A DNA stretch of 64,000 nt from Trichobilharzia regenti (GCA_944472135.2 OX235263.1:31363379-31427378), one strand, 5' to 3'. Numbered from the stretch's first letter, positions 9,663-21,143 are shown. Translations and numbers: made by a program. Notes: generated from the sequence alone by a model not told the origin.

Positions 9663-11468
9663 CTAGGGAGAAAATATCCCTTCTATCTCACGCATTACTC
9701 GAAGAACAGTCTCTTCATGATATGGTTTGCCAACTACTTGGATGGAAAGTGGCATATTCTCTCCTCCATCTAAAAGTTTGTGCACTTTAGACATATAGGT
9801 ATCACCAGAAGTGAGAAGGGATTCAGATTTCACTAGTGCATCTCGAACATCCTCTTTACTGACAAAACCCGCGGGAACTGCTCCAGCAGGATAATCCAAA
9901 ATATTGTACAAAAATGTATACACAATTGATGGTGAAATGTACAAAGCTGAAGTATCGTCGGGAGGGGCAGGGTATGAAGACACTGGACAGATCAGTGCAT
10001 CCAATGGGCCTGCTTCACTCCAAGCTTTGGCGAATTCACATCGATAACTATTGATTTCATTGATTAGGTGAAGCGCTGCCTGACCATCTTTCAGTTTTCG
10101 AAGGGCACTTGATATACCAACCGGTCTTCCCACAAACAATCGAGATAGGAACCCCATGATAGGTTTTAGAAAGTCTGGAAATCCGAGGATAACATTTAGA
10201 AATTTAAGCTGTGGACTCAGAGGTTCGCCTTGTAACTGCTTTCGTAGTTCACAACCTCCATCTGAAAACAAAGCACGCAGACCAAGAACGTAAGCCTCAT
10301 AAGGATGAGGAACGGTGAACTTTACAACCTTATGTCCAGAACTCTCTAACACTTTAACTGCCTTCTCCACAACTTGTCTATTCACATCCACCACCTGAAT
10401 GAGATTCGGATCATCGAGGTTGCAATAATAACCAATTACTAACTGGCGCTTCCCCTTCCCTTCATATAAATCCTCATTGAAACGCATCGGTATAACATAA
10501 GGGTCCAGATCAAACATTGTAGGACACAACAATGCGCGCATTACACGAGCCAAGTCTTCCACCTTCCTACCCATGGGTCCTGGGCAAGCGCGTATGTAAA
10601 GCACCGAATGTTTCGTGATTGTTGGCATGCCCAATACACTCAGTCTTCCAAACGTTGGCTTTAAACCAGCTAAACCGCAAAATGCGCACGGTATACGAAT
10701 GCTACCAGCAATATCACTACCAATGCCAACTGGAGAACCATTCAACGCCAATAGTACAGCTTCCCCCGTTGAACTCCCACCAGGCATTCTCGACGAATTC
10801 ATTGGATGTTTTGCCTCACGATAAACACAGTGAAAGCTATCCAATGTACGACATAACTGGCTGGTCACAGTAGTTACGAAGGGGATTGAACCGACAGTCT
10901 TGAGTACTTTCACGAGAACACAGTCATCGTTCATAGGTTTGTTGCAGCGTTTAATAACACCAAAAGTACTATCATAACCACTCAATTTAAAACTCTCTTT
11001 TATGCTAATTGGAATCCCATACAGCTCTGATTCTTTGTCGATATCCGATGAGGACTTCATGTTAACAGCATTCTCTTCTGCCTCCAAAATGAATTCAGAA
11101 ATACCTGAATTCCCGTTATCGTACAACTCCAACGCTTTCAGCTGAAAAGCATGTAGTACATCAGCGGGTTCTAAACTCCCTAACTTGATCTGCTCAGATA
11201 AATATGACAAGCTTTCGTTACAAATGGTGAGTGAGACTGATGCTGGCGAATTCGACAGACTTCGTCTAATTTTTTCGACATTTCGTTCGACTTGCCTTCG
11301 CTTGCCTGTTAACCGTTTCTGATTGTGGTATGTTTGTAGTTTGACAATTAACTTCCAAGATATCAAGCCCAAACTTATGGCCAGAATTACATTCCTGATT
11401 GGATTTTCTCTGAGGAAAGCTTCTATCTCCTTCGAAGTTTCTGAATGAGATATTCTCAGAAAGTCCAT
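9663..11468 (-). CDS. FAAH: Fatty acid amide hydrolase, amidase-signature family (intact)
   Basis: A 601-residue uninterrupted ORF (mammalian FAAH is 579). FAAH is a membrane serine hydrolase that cleaves fatty acid amides such as anandamide. The N-terminus has one hydrophobic segment at about residues 26-45. The amidase signature is complete: Lys157 in GIPISIKESF, Ser232 in GGSSTGE and the nucleophile Ser256 in GSDIAGSIRIP. The spacing K-75-S-24-S equals that of rat FAAH (142/217/241). No intron interrupts the coding region. A good splice acceptor (TTATTTTCTTATAG) lies 3 bases before the ATG, so a 5' untranslated exon is possible. A near-identical copy of residues 21-224 lies at 1-612 in the same orientation, so this is one of at least two tandem paralogues. 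It is the clearest host gene in the window. Confidence 0.95.
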   Translation of the reverse strand: MDFLRISHSETSKEIEAFLRENPIRNVILAISLGLISWKLIVKLQTYHNQKRLTGKRRQVERNVEKIRRSLSNSPASVSLTICNESLSYLSEQIKLGSLEPADVLHAFQLKALELYDNGNSGISEFILEAEENAVNMKSSSDIDKESELYGIPISIKESFKLSGYDSTFGVIKRCNKPMNDDCVLVKVLKTVGSIPFVTTVTSQLCRTLDSFHCVYREAKHPMNSSRMPGGSSTGEAVLLALNGSPVGIGSDIAGSIRIPCAFCGLAGLKPTFGRLSVLGMPTITKHSVLYIRACPGPMGRKVEDLARVMRALLCPTMFDLDPYVIPMRFNEDLYEGKGKRQLVIGYYCNLDDPNLIQVVDVNRQVVEKAVKVLESSGHKVVKFTVPHPYEAYVLGLRALFSDGGCELRKQLQGEPLSPQLKFLNVILGFPDFLKPIMGFLSRLFVGRPVGISSALRKLKDGQAALHLINEINSYRCEFAKAWSEAGPLDALICPVSSYPAPPDDTSALYISPSIVYTFLYNILDYPAGAVPAGFVSKEDVRDALVKSESLLTSGDTYMSKVHKLLDGGENMPLSIQVVGKPYHEETVLRVMREIEGIFSP

Positions 11469-13500
11469 TATCTATAAGAAAATAATTAAATATTATAGTT
11501 TAAATAAAATATTTATCGTGAATATCCTTATTCTCAAAGTTTTACATACAGCTGTGATTTGATGTTTGCAGAAATAATTGTGCCCATGAGGCATCAACAA
11601 ATATTTCTTTGTTAGCAATATATTGGTGAGGGCTGAAATTTAGCCTGATCGATTTGGAAAGTATTTTAAATAAGTAAGTTGGAACTTTAGCTATTTAAAG
11701 CGGCAAGTTCAGTGAGTCTGTGGATTCTGCAATCAACAAATACTTTCAATCCATTGAAAAAGTGATGAGTCAATCATTTTTCACAGAGTTAGCTACTGTC
11801 TGGCCTAGCCAGTCTCTATTGCTAAGTGACAACCCACACACAGTAAATTTTGTTTAATATATATTTATATTTATTGAGAAATGGTAATATTCACCACATT
11901 CAGTAGGCATTATTTCGTAAAAGAGTTATGTTGGCAGGACAACGGAAATGAATAACACGACGGTAGAACGAATTAAAACTAATGTTTCAGTGGCATCTGT
12001 CATGTGCATGATTAATGTGATGTAAATAAACTTTGACAACTGAGGTGTGTTGAATTTATTTCTTATAAACTACCTGCGAATTTCAAAGGGGAGATGCGGT
12101 ACACACCATAGTCAATTGGGCATAGTTTCCTCTAACTATTTCAGAAATAATAGCAACTAGGTAGGAATAATAGGCGAGAGTCAAAACCATAGATGAGTGC
12201 TGACTTTAGCATCTCACTTACCACCACTTTTTTCGCTTTATTACGGCAGCCCACCAGCTCGACAAGGTTAAAGGATAACAAGCATAGTGACCTTACACTT
12301 GAACAACCTATAAGAGGTGTGTGAGATCTGTAGCTATATAGAGAGTAAATAGCCTTCTCCTTAGAGCATAATATTTTCAGGACTGTGAAGAAACGGAAAA
12401 GTTAAACTATCATAGCCAAAACCATAGTGATCCTGGAAAACCAATCGGAGTTCAGACGTAATAAAGTCGTATAATTGTTGACAATCACACTAAAAAACCT
12501 TGCAAATATGATACTCTACTACACTGCTGTCGTTTATGTGTTGTAGGAATGTCTCTCAGTCACTACACAGATGATCTGTCAGGAAATTATACCATGTGCA
12601 ATAGATCATTCACCCAGTTGACTGTAGGTCATTGTACTTTGAGATCTATTGATATTTCTGACAATGTTCTTAAACCCACTCCTAAATTTAGCCATAATCC
12701 AAACTTTAACCCTGCACTCTGAAAGTTAATCCAAAAAGCCATAACCGTGTCTGATAGTATACATATACAGAAAAGATACCTAGAGAATAAGTGGAATACT
12801 GACATAAGGGAGGGAATGACTTGAATGTGAATGCTCTTTCATAGCATTCCCTGTATCTGACTGGTTCTTCGAAGTCGACTTGTGAAAGATCTTGGCTTTG
12901 GCTATGACACAATAAATTCTCCAATCCCAAGCTTACAAAAATCCTAAACTAATTCTGACCTATGAGTCGACATTGCCTTCTTATGGTAGATGAATACTTT
13001 ATCTATATAAAGTGAACCCATTATGAACCGAAATAATGCCGGTCGTTCTTCAAAAGAGCACTGGGTGCTTAATTAATCAGGCGAAATCTTGAGAACAGGA
13101 TTTGTAGCTGAAATAATGCCTGGAGTGTTAGAAAAGGGCACTGTATGCCTAACTAGTGTTGTTAGTACTGAAAAATGGCACTCCAAAGACAGTGGACAGC
13201 AGCTCTGGAAGCCATTTACAGCCTGTGTATACTGGGGTTGGGTCGTCATTATTTGAATTGTGTCAGCTTCAAAAATTCGGTAAGTTGGAATGCTTCTATT
13301 GTCACCTTTCTAGATACGTATACGAATTTCAAAAGTCTTTAGAGCTTTAGAGAAGCTGTGGTCAAAGCACTAAACAGGTAGACACGAACAACGACACCTC
13401 CATAATACCTAGTAAGAGACCGAAAAGGTAGATACAATTTTCCATCTTACATATTTTTAAGAGATGCAAAGAAAAATGACAAAGATTTTTATTCAACTCT
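11469..13500. other. No gene seen; weak local repeat at 13029-13160
   Basis: AT-rich sequence with stops in all frames. A degenerate tandem duplication with period about 82 is visible at 13029-13160 (GAAATAATGCC...GCACTG...TGC twice). It may hold promoter or untranslated sequence for the two flanking, divergently oriented genes. Confidence 0.4.
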
Positions 13501-14252
13501 ATGGATATTGATGTAACTGCCAGCGATGTTGGTTTCATCACACCACAATATAATATATTCGATGACTTTGGAGCTCCAATTCCTACGTATTAACCTAACT
13601 AAGTGCCATTTAATTTCAGTAATTCGAATGCTCGGAACTTCCACTCTTCATCTCCTGTTGGCGAAAGGACGACAAGTGTATTTAACCAGTAGGTATAATT
13701 GTTACATTTTCTATTTTGCTTTAGATTGCCATCTAACGAAGCCACCACTGATTCCATGAATATTAAGAAAGTACTCGGTAAGTACTTGAAAACAATTACT
13801 GATTTAAAAATGCGTCAATGGAACTCGTTAACTTGAGTACGAAAACTTTAAACATTATCAGTATTATCAGCAAATATCGATGGCAAACTCGACTTTCAGC
13901 CAACAATGAATTTCCGACTGAGAATGAAGATTACTTAGAGATGCTGGAAGCAACTTTAAGAGACGAAAAGTGCAAAGAGATGTTTATGAGTTCGCGTATT
14001 TCATTTTCTGAATTTGGCTTGAAGCTTACAATGTATGGGACAATGACTAAGTCCACCATTGTGCACTACATCTATAAAATCATGAAATTTAAGGTCCATT
14101 AATGAAGTATTTATTTCTGTAGGTGTAATTATGCCGCAGTTCTCTGGTCAGCTAACTGGCCGAGAATAGTTGGCGACATTCTGGACAAAGCCAGGAAATC
14201 ATACTGTCATAATTTGAAAGATAGCGTCCAAAGGCATAAGCTGAAGAAATGA
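13501..14252 (+). CDS. Predicted five-exon host gene, 156 aa, function unknown
   Basis: Exons 13501-13586, 13620-13688, 13725-13777, 13900-14032 and 14123-14252 join to 471 bases (157 codons with the stop). Every phase agrees (2/1, 2/1, 1/2, 2/1) and every intron is GT...AG: 33, 36, 122 and 90 bp. Very short 5' introns are a known habit of schistosome genes. The first intron has a CTAAC branch-like motif; the second ends in CTATTTTGCTTTAG. The protein starts MDIDVTASDVGFITPQ, has a Ser/Asn/Thr-rich middle, an acidic helix-like part (ENEDYLEMLEATLRDEKCK) and a C-terminus with LWSANWPRIVGDILDKARK. I do not recognise the family. The start is the first ATG of the open frame; upstream exons are possible. 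No single ORF shows this gene, and the third acceptor (13899) has an alternative at 13870 that breaks the frame. Confidence 0.5.
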
Positions 14253-15656
14253 AGCCAGGTAATATTGAAAACCGTCTACATTCTTTTAAAACTGTGGTTT
14301 AATCAACATGTAGTAATCACAAAATTGATTTTTATTCTTGGGAAAATCAGAAAGAAACATAGGGAGGAAACAGTGGCGGTTATGTAAGTACACCTTTCTC
14401 AAGGTAAATGCAGAAAATGTAATGAACAGAATTTCGCTTCATCTAAAAAAAATGATTTATTCCTGCAAGCTAAATGAATTGCGTCAGCATAGGATACAGA
14501 TAAAGATAATCAGCAGCAGTTTTTCGTTTCCTAAGTAATGCCAGTCAGTTCTGAATCTGAACTGTGAGGGCTAAAACAATGCTGTCAGCAAACCCAGTAG
14601 GTTCTGATCTACAGATCAGTATACTTCCGTAAGTGACTAGAAAATGAACATGGTGATTAGTTAGTGCCAGTCATGCTGCAAGTCAACACTGCGTTCTAGT
14701 TTGTGCGTAATATCAAACAACTACAGAACAACTTCAGAATTTACTCATGAGTGAATGTTAGAGTTAGATCAGAATTAGTGAGATCTAATTCAACATTATA
14801 GTAGGCTCGGAATGTGTTGCTTTCCAGCTACTATTGTCATCGGGCGCATTGCTGAGCTCTTGGGCAGACTTTCGAGATATGTTAAGGACAGGCTTCGGGC
14901 ACACAAGAATCTTTGAGGCGGGTTCCACATCACTGTCCCACGTTCTGCAGTACTCCCGAAGAAAACTCTAGCCGTAAATTAATATCAACTGACAGAAAAA
15001 TATCAGGCTTAAATATTTCAATCCATTTTGAAGAGAAACTTCCATTATTATAAAAGCTTCCTCGGGTGATTTCTATTTTCGAACGGGATCCCGTTCTTTT
15101 CGTTCTAAAGTAATGCTAGTTAGTGGTGGAAATAATCTGCGAAGACTTGAATTAAGCTGAAAAAACTTCCACTATCCAATATCCAATATCGTTTTTACGA
15201 GCTAGTATAAACCAATTTGATTTCTTTGTGCTCGCTTCTTGATTGTGAGGTATAGGTTCTTGATCTTCGGTAAACTTCTGCGTAGCTTGTCCCGCCACTC
15301 GACTGTCGTAGCTTTGGTTGACTCCAAAGGGAGTAGTGCTGGGATTAATTATATGTGGTTTGTAGTATGAGGTATGTTAAGACTGTTACTACTGTGATTG
15401 GAGTTGATCCTTTCGCCAGTTAGTCCTTCGGTATTGTCGACAAGAGAAAAGAGATAGTAATAATAATAATAATATAATAATAATAATAGTAATAATTAAT
15501 AATAATAATAGATATAATTAGTGAAGCTATTCAGACTAAGAGACAGAAACGAAAATAGGAAACGTAACAACAGTCAGCTCATTAAGTTTGAAGAATAATA
15601 TATATATCGGTAATAGTAATAATAATAGTAATTATAATATTAATAAGTTGTCAGGA
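14253..15656. repeat. Repeat-rich spacer (shares two blocks with 20540-21143)
   Basis: 14533-14835 is a diverged copy of 20555-20845 (starts GTAATGCCAGTCAGT; both contain AACCCA(A/G)(C/T)AGGTTCTGAT and a TTCTAGT(T/C)TGTG block). 15105-15165 repeats the start of that unit. 15180-15290 matches 21030-21143 (ATCGTTTTTACGAGCTAGT). 15450-15640 holds interrupted (AAT)n runs at the LINE 3' end. No coding sequence. Confidence 0.7.
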
Positions 15657-15729
15657 GAGTAAGACGGGAGAGAATGTAAAGAAGTAAAATGACGAGTTTA
15701 ATTATCTACCCTGATTGGTGTGTGAGATT

Positions 15730-18528
15730 TTAAGGAGATAGGCCATTTGGATGCAGTCCTTGTATCGCTGCATGGTTGTCCAGCCTTCGCTTAAAGGCGT
15801 CCAAAGACGGTGCCATAGCTACATCTGCCGGTAAGGAATTCCAGGGACGACAAACCCGCAGTGAAAAGAAGTGGGAGCGCACCCGGGTCCTTGCCCTCTG
15901 GTGAGCTATCCTTCTGGGATTTCCACGTGGAAGCCTATACCTACTCAATGGCAGAACACCTTTGTTTGGGTGATTCTGGTCATTTGTTATTTTGTAGGCA
16001 GTAATCAAATCCCCCCTAAGCCGACGGTAACTAAGTGTGAACAGGCCTAATTTCTTCAGCCTTTCATCATATGGTTTGTTTCGGAGACCAACCACTCCTT
16101 TTGTTGCCCGTCGTTGGACTCTTTCCAAGAGGTTGGCATCTCTTCTCAGCATTGGGGGTGCAATAATATTATGCACCTCAAGGTGTGGCCTGACGTATGT
16201 TTTGTACAACATTAGAAAGAGCTCAGGAGTGAGTGCACCTAACTGTCTATGCGTAAAGTGTATGACCGCATATGCCCTCGCTACATCCCCTGTGTAATTT
16301 ACGCTTGTGTCCATTTTTTCCGTTAGAACTAGACCTAAGTCGCGTTCCGACGTTGTGCAGGACAAGCTTTCATTGCACAGGGTGTAACTTGCATTCTGCA
16401 GTCTACAGGTGCGCAACTTCACTACTTTGCACTTTTTCAAGTTGAAAGTCATGCCACTGGCCACCGCCCAGTCTTCCAGAAGGTTTAGGTCTTCCTGTAG
16501 CCTATCTGAGTCCTCCGGACACTTTATCGCCCTCCATATTTTTACGTCGTCAGCGTACAGGAGAGTCGGGCAGCTCAGACGGCGTGGTAGATCATTGATG
16601 AAAATCAAAAACATCAGTGGTCCTAGGATAGAACCCTGCGACACTCCTGATGACGATCTGTGCCAAGATGATCGGACTCGGTTAACCTTAGTGCAAAATT
16701 GCCTGTCGGCTAGGTAGTCCTTCAACCATGACAGAAGTGGCTCACCTATGCCTGCCTGGCTTATTTTATGTAGGAGAAGGTCATGGTGAACAGTGTCAAA
16801 TGCCTTCTCAAAGTCTAGGAAGACCACATGGACTGGTACGTTCAAGTCCCAGCATGATGTCCAGTCGTCCCAAGCTGACAGTAGGTTAGTGACGCAGGAT
16901 CTGCCTTTTCTGAAACCATGTTGGGCTTCATGTAGTATATTAGTCCTATCGAAATATTCCCTGATGTGGTCGTCAATAATACTTTCCAGTACTTTTGATA
17001 CCACTGGGAGTAGAGCTACTGGTCTATAGCTAGCAGCGTTTTGCCTGTCCCCACCCTTGAAGATTGGAGAAAGGATGGCTCTTTTCCACTCCCTTGGCAG
17101 GGTCCCCGAATCCATTGAGTGTTGGAACAAGTCGCACAGGGGTCTACAGAGAGCCTCGGCGCACTGTTTCAGAACAGATGGCCTGATGTCATCACAACCT
17201 GGGGACTTCCCAGGTATGAGTCGCTGTAGCTTCCTTAGTACTATTGCGGGGTTTATTTGGGGAGTAGTCGCTAGGTCTTCCTCCTCTGAAATAGTGGTGC
17301 CACCATTTTGGTCCGTAACTGTAATATCCACATTGCTGTTTAGCTGTTTAGCGAAGGCTGAACTGAATGTTTCAGCCATCTCCAGACTAGTGAGATATTG
17401 ACCGTTTGGGCCTACTAAGGCGCATGCCCCTTGGTTTGTCGGTTTTCTTTCCGACATGAATCGGTACAAGTTTTTAGGGTTTGATAGGAGTTTTTTAGCA
17501 AGGTTAGCCTGGAATGACCTTCTGTCCCTCCTAACTCTTGCATTACACCGGTTCCTGAGTTCGAGGTATGCATCATGGTCGGTCTGACTCTTAGATACAC
17601 GCCACGTAAACCAAGCCTTCCGCTTTGCTTGCAGAATACGTTGCGTGCCTCTCTTCAACCATGACGTCTTTCTCTTAGGCTGTGTTGTGACTAAAGGGAC
17701 GGTATCCGAGATTGCTGTATGGATAATCTTTTTTACCACTTCCCAGTGTTCATCCACAGATAGGTCGTCCCATGCTAAGGGCCAGTCTGCGTCGGACAAG
17801 AGCCTCCGCATTTCAGCATAGTCAGCCTTGCTGTAGCACAGACATGGTCGCGTAACATCCCATTGCAAACGCTCACGGAGGACAAGATCGAAACCTATGA
17901 CTGCATGGTCACTGCTTCCCAGAGGAGTCATGATCTGGACCTTTTCGACGAGTAGCTGGTCACTAGTTAGAATATAATCTAGTTTTGATGACTTTCCACT
18001 AGGGCCCCACCTAGTGTCGTCTCCAACATTCTCAGTCAGTCCCGTGTTTCGAATAGTTTGCAGTAGGTTTCGGCCAAATTTTCCCTTAGCACACCCGGAG
18101 CCGAGGTTCAGTGATGGAGCATTGAAATCTCCAGCTATGGTGATTTGGTCGTAGCCCAAATCTCGTATTCCTGTGATAGTGCTGAGCAGTAGCTGATTGT
18201 GCTCTGCCCCACAGGTGGGAGATCGGTAGATGCCACCCAGTAAGTGCTTGGTGTGGCCTACGGTGAAATGACACCATATGGAGTCTGGGAGTTCGATAAG
18301 TGGTGGGTCCGTTGCGCGCACACATTTAAGTTGCCTATCAAAGTATATAGCAACTCCCCCTCCTTCCTTATTATCCCTGTCTCTTCTGACCAGTACCATA
18401 TCACCTATACTGATTTCATTGTCGGCGATAGTGGGGTTTAGCCACGTTTCAGTAAGAATGATTATTTTCAGTTGAAGGTGTGCTTGGAGATTTCGGAGTT
18501 CACCTACTTTCCCTCTCAGCCCCCTCAC
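15730..18528 (-). CDS. LINE ORF2: endonuclease and reverse transcriptase
   Basis: A 932-codon open stretch; the true frame extends a little upstream (YSNVRGLRGK precedes), so the start is uncertain. N-terminal endonuclease/exonuclease/phosphatase fold: ILTETWL near residue 28, AGDFNAP near 135, LDYILTS and SSDHAVIGFD near 207. The RT spans about 430-750: ILSPIFKGGDRQNAASYRPV, VVFLDFEKAFDTVHHDL, GVSQGSILGPLMFLIFINDL and catalytic LLYADDVKIW near 657. The C-terminal block has LGALTPELFLMLYKTYVRPHL and WNSLPADV. The enzyme nicks target DNA and primes reverse transcription there. No internal stop, so this copy may be young or under recent constraint. Confidence 0.92.
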   Translation of the reverse strand: MRGLRGKVGELRNLQAHLQLKIIILTETWLNPTIADNEISIGDMVLVRRDRDNKEGGGVAIYFDRQLKCVRATDPPLIELPDSIWCHFTVGHTKHLLGGIYRSPTCGAEHNQLLLSTITGIRDLGYDQITIAGDFNAPSLNLGSGCAKGKFGRNLLQTIRNTGLTENVGDDTRWGPSGKSSKLDYILTSDQLLVEKVQIMTPLGSSDHAVIGFDLVLRERLQWDVTRPCLCYSKADYAEMRRLLSDADWPLAWDDLSVDEHWEVVKKIIHTAISDTVPLVTTQPKRKTSWLKRGTQRILQAKRKAWFTWRVSKSQTDHDAYLELRNRCNARVRRDRRSFQANLAKKLLSNPKNLYRFMSERKPTNQGACALVGPNGQYLTSLEMAETFSSAFAKQLNSNVDITVTDQNGGTTISEEEDLATTPQINPAIVLRKLQRLIPGKSPGCDDIRPSVLKQCAEALCRPLCDLFQHSMDSGTLPREWKRAILSPIFKGGDRQNAASYRPVALLPVVSKVLESIIDDHIREYFDRTNILHEAQHGFRKGRSCVTNLLSAWDDWTSCWDLNVPVHVVFLDFEKAFDTVHHDLLLHKISQAGIGEPLLSWLKDYLADRQFCTKVNRVRSSWHRSSSGVSQGSILGPLMFLIFINDLPRRLSCPTLLYADDVKIWRAIKCPEDSDRLQEDLNLLEDWAVASGMTFNLKKCKVVKLRTCRLQNASYTLCNESLSCTTSERDLGLVLTEKMDTSVNYTGDVARAYAVIHFTHRQLGALTPELFLMLYKTYVRPHLEVHNIIAPPMLRRDANLLERVQRRATKGVVGLRNKPYDERLKKLGLFTLSYRRLRGDLITAYKITNDQNHPNKGVLPLSRYRLPRGNPRRIAHQRARTRVRSHFFSLRVCRPWNSLPADVAMAPSLDAFKRRLDNHAAIQGLHPNGLSP

Positions 18529-18626
18529 ATTGCTATATAGGCAACTGACAGTGAGTCTAACAACCTCAGAGTGTTGTGGGGTAGTTGACGTGAAACCGTC
18601 TGCTGGTGGGGGACTTGATGTTGGAA

Positions 18627-20271
18627 CTAGTTGGCCGATTCCGATAGAACCGGCCCGTTGTAGTTTTTTTCAATGGATTTAGGCAGGACACTTGGGAGAC
18701 ACAGACTATTATTCTCAGAGCTGCATCGCTCTAGTGTCACCGAAGCTTGGGGTCGTATTAAAGCCTCAGTTTGCTGCCTCCTTATATTTCTGGGTCTGCT
18801 TTCACAGCATCGGATGTGTCCTCCAATTTTTCCCTTGGTCTCATACCACCGTTGAAGTGATATGGACAACTGCTCCGGGGAGTTGAATGTGACACACAGC
18901 AGCTTTGGAGAGTTAATCAATGTTAGATGAGCGGGACGAGGTAGTCGGAAAATGGAGATGGCTCCAGAAGCGCCAGGGGCCATCTGAGATGACAGCCATC
19001 TCCATTGTTGTACGTCGTGCATGTGTTTTTCACAAGCAGTGCCGGTTTCCAGCTCCGGAACACCGTGTACCACCATAGAGGTGGAAGGCATCAGTTCCGG
19101 TGACTCCCTCGCCATATTTCTGACAGCCCATGGTCTATCTTGCCGCGCTCTTATGTTAGAACTTCTGTCCAGGGCTAGTACCTGAGCCATTAACAGTACT
19201 TTTTCGGCCTCTTCGGCAGAGTCCAGTGTAACCCGTAATGGGGGTGGCTTACCCTGAGGCGTGTGGACACCCCTGTACAGTCTGCACAGTTTTGCTGAAC
19301 TAATGTTCAGACCTAGTTTGCCGCACAGGTTGGACCACTGTTCCTGATCAAACAGGGCCCGTTGTTCGAGCAAGCTATCCGTGCTCACAGGTACGTTAAA
19401 GAGGATGAGAGAGTTAGACCGACTACCCTCAGACTTAGGTTTTGCCTTCGGCTTCTTGCAGTCCTTTGCATCATTAGCAACATTAGGCTTCATCGGTACC
19501 TGGACAGCCTTTTTTGTGTTGCCAGGCTTGCTAGTGGATGCAAGTGGTGCCTTTGTAATTTTGCCTTCCCCTGATGTGGATGGAACCTTGCTAATCTTCA
19601 CCTTGTGAGAATTGGCATTTCCAGTCAGTAGGGCTGGTGTGTCCTTCTTGTCTTTGACCAGTTTCGGCAGTGCGAGTTTAGCAGGGGGAGCTGCATGATA
19701 CTGTGTTGGGGCACAAGAGCGAAATGTTATTTCTGCTATCCGCAGACACGCTTTGTGGGACTATGCCAGGGCGACAAAGTGGACACACGTACCAAAACCA
19801 TGGGCATGGGTTATTTCTCATAAACTCATAGTATGCTTTCGGTACTTCTTTGTCACAACGGCAGTGCACCCATCGTTTGCAAAAATTACATTCAAACGCT
19901 GAATCAGTTTTAGAAACTGTGATGCTGCACGCCTGGCATTCATCCCCTTTCCTTGATGACGCCTTCGAGGTCTTATGACGTCTTGAACGTTTCCTTTTAG
20001 GCTTGATGTGTTTCACACACTGGCCTACAGTTGATGCAGGTGTAGATAACTGTCCTTCTGGTATTGCCTGTGCCGTTTCAGTACTAGACTGTGGCAATGC
20101 AGGCGTTGTATCAGGGCAGACTAAAGCTACACGAGTCTTTAGGATCGGTATGCGGGAAGGGGTTGAAATCCCTGGATTTTTTCCTTCCCTGGCTGAAGCC
20201 CTTGTGACTACAGAGTACGGTATTCTAGTGGCTTTTTTAAGGCTGCTTTCGACAACCATATTAACAATCAC
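18627..20271 (-). pseudogene. LINE ORF1 with PHD-type zinc finger and RRM-like region (one frameshift)
   Basis: The first part (20271-19678, 197 codons) has a basic stretch KPKRKRSRRHK and a PHD-like finger: CQAC, then CNFCKRWVHCRC, then WYVCPLC (C4HC3 pattern). Near 19700 the frame shifts; the reading continues as APPAKLALPKLVKDKKD into the second part, ending at 18627. That part has a SLILFNVPVSTDSLLEQ segment like the first strand of an RRM. CR1-type ORF1 proteins bind RNA and some carry PHD fingers. A single indel separates the two parts, so this copy is probably disabled, unless the shift is an assembly error. Confidence 0.8.
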
Positions 20272-20290
20272 TATAAATTATGCTATGTAC

Positions 20291-21143
20291 GTCTAAGAGA
20301 GCAACAGTTTCTAACCAAAAGAGCAAGAATAAGACTGAAAAAGTATAAGGCAAGGAAAAGAAAAGGTTTTCGACTTTACCTAGTACTTTCTGAATGATCG
20401 GCTTCACGGCAATCACGTGGTAGACCAACAAGTCTTGTTTCTCTGAACGAGTGAGGAAGATGCTGCTACAAAAGTAGCACCTGAAGCTTTGGCGGTAGTT
20501 CGAGACAGCTGGACTTACCACACTATGTGCTGAATTTAGTCTTTTCGTTCTACAGTAATGCCAGTCAGTGCTGAAAATGATCTGAAAGCGCTGAAATGAA
20601 GCTGATAAGCTAACCCAACAGGTTCTGATATATTCCTGAAAATGCCTAAAAAAGACCACAGTGCTGAATTAGCGCTACTCATGCTGAAAACCAGCACTGA
20701 GTTCTAGTCTGTGCCACTGGACAATGCGTTTCAGAAACGATTCAGAATATACTCACTATAGGATGCTACAATTATTTCAGAATTACTGAGATTTAATTCA
20801 GAATTACAGTAAGATAAGGGAGAGAAGCCCAGTACTCAAAAAGAATTGTTGCATATATCTCTGCTGACATGCAATTAAAGAAATTGACCTCAAAATGTTA
20901 TAACATGCAAAAATTTCTAAAATCTCTTTTTAATTTCAATGACAAACGAATACACGAAAACACATGGCCAGTGGAAACAAGAACACATCACGACCTTGAA
21001 GCTGGAAATACCGCCTTTTGTTGCCTAGTTCCAACATCCAATATCGTTTTTACGAGCTAGTTTAAACCAATTTGATTTCTCTGGGCTCGCTTCTTGATTG
21101 TAAAGTATAGGTTCTTGATCTTCGGTGAACTTCTGCGTAGCTC
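20291..21143. repeat. Flanking repeat, second copies of blocks at 14533 and 15180
   Basis: 20540-20845 and 21030-21143 repeat 14533-14835 (plus 15105-15165) and 15180-15290 in the same order and orientation. Thus the LINE lies between two diverged copies of a flanking unit. The second copy is cut by the assembly gap. No coding sequence. Confidence 0.65.

Larger units (their letters stand above)
15657..20290 (-). mobile_element. CR1-like LINE, near full length
   Basis: Minus-strand non-LTR retrotransposon with ORF1 (20271-18627, one frameshift) and ORF2 (about 18545-15730, EN plus RT, open). A short 3' UTR of about 75-130 bp ends in ATT-rich simple repeats. The apurinic-type endonuclease, the RT with YADD and the PHD-type ORF1 place it in the CR1/jockey group, to which schistosome SR1/Perere elements belong; the exact family is not determined. 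A second, doubly truncated copy lies at 60940-62502. Confidence 0.88.
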
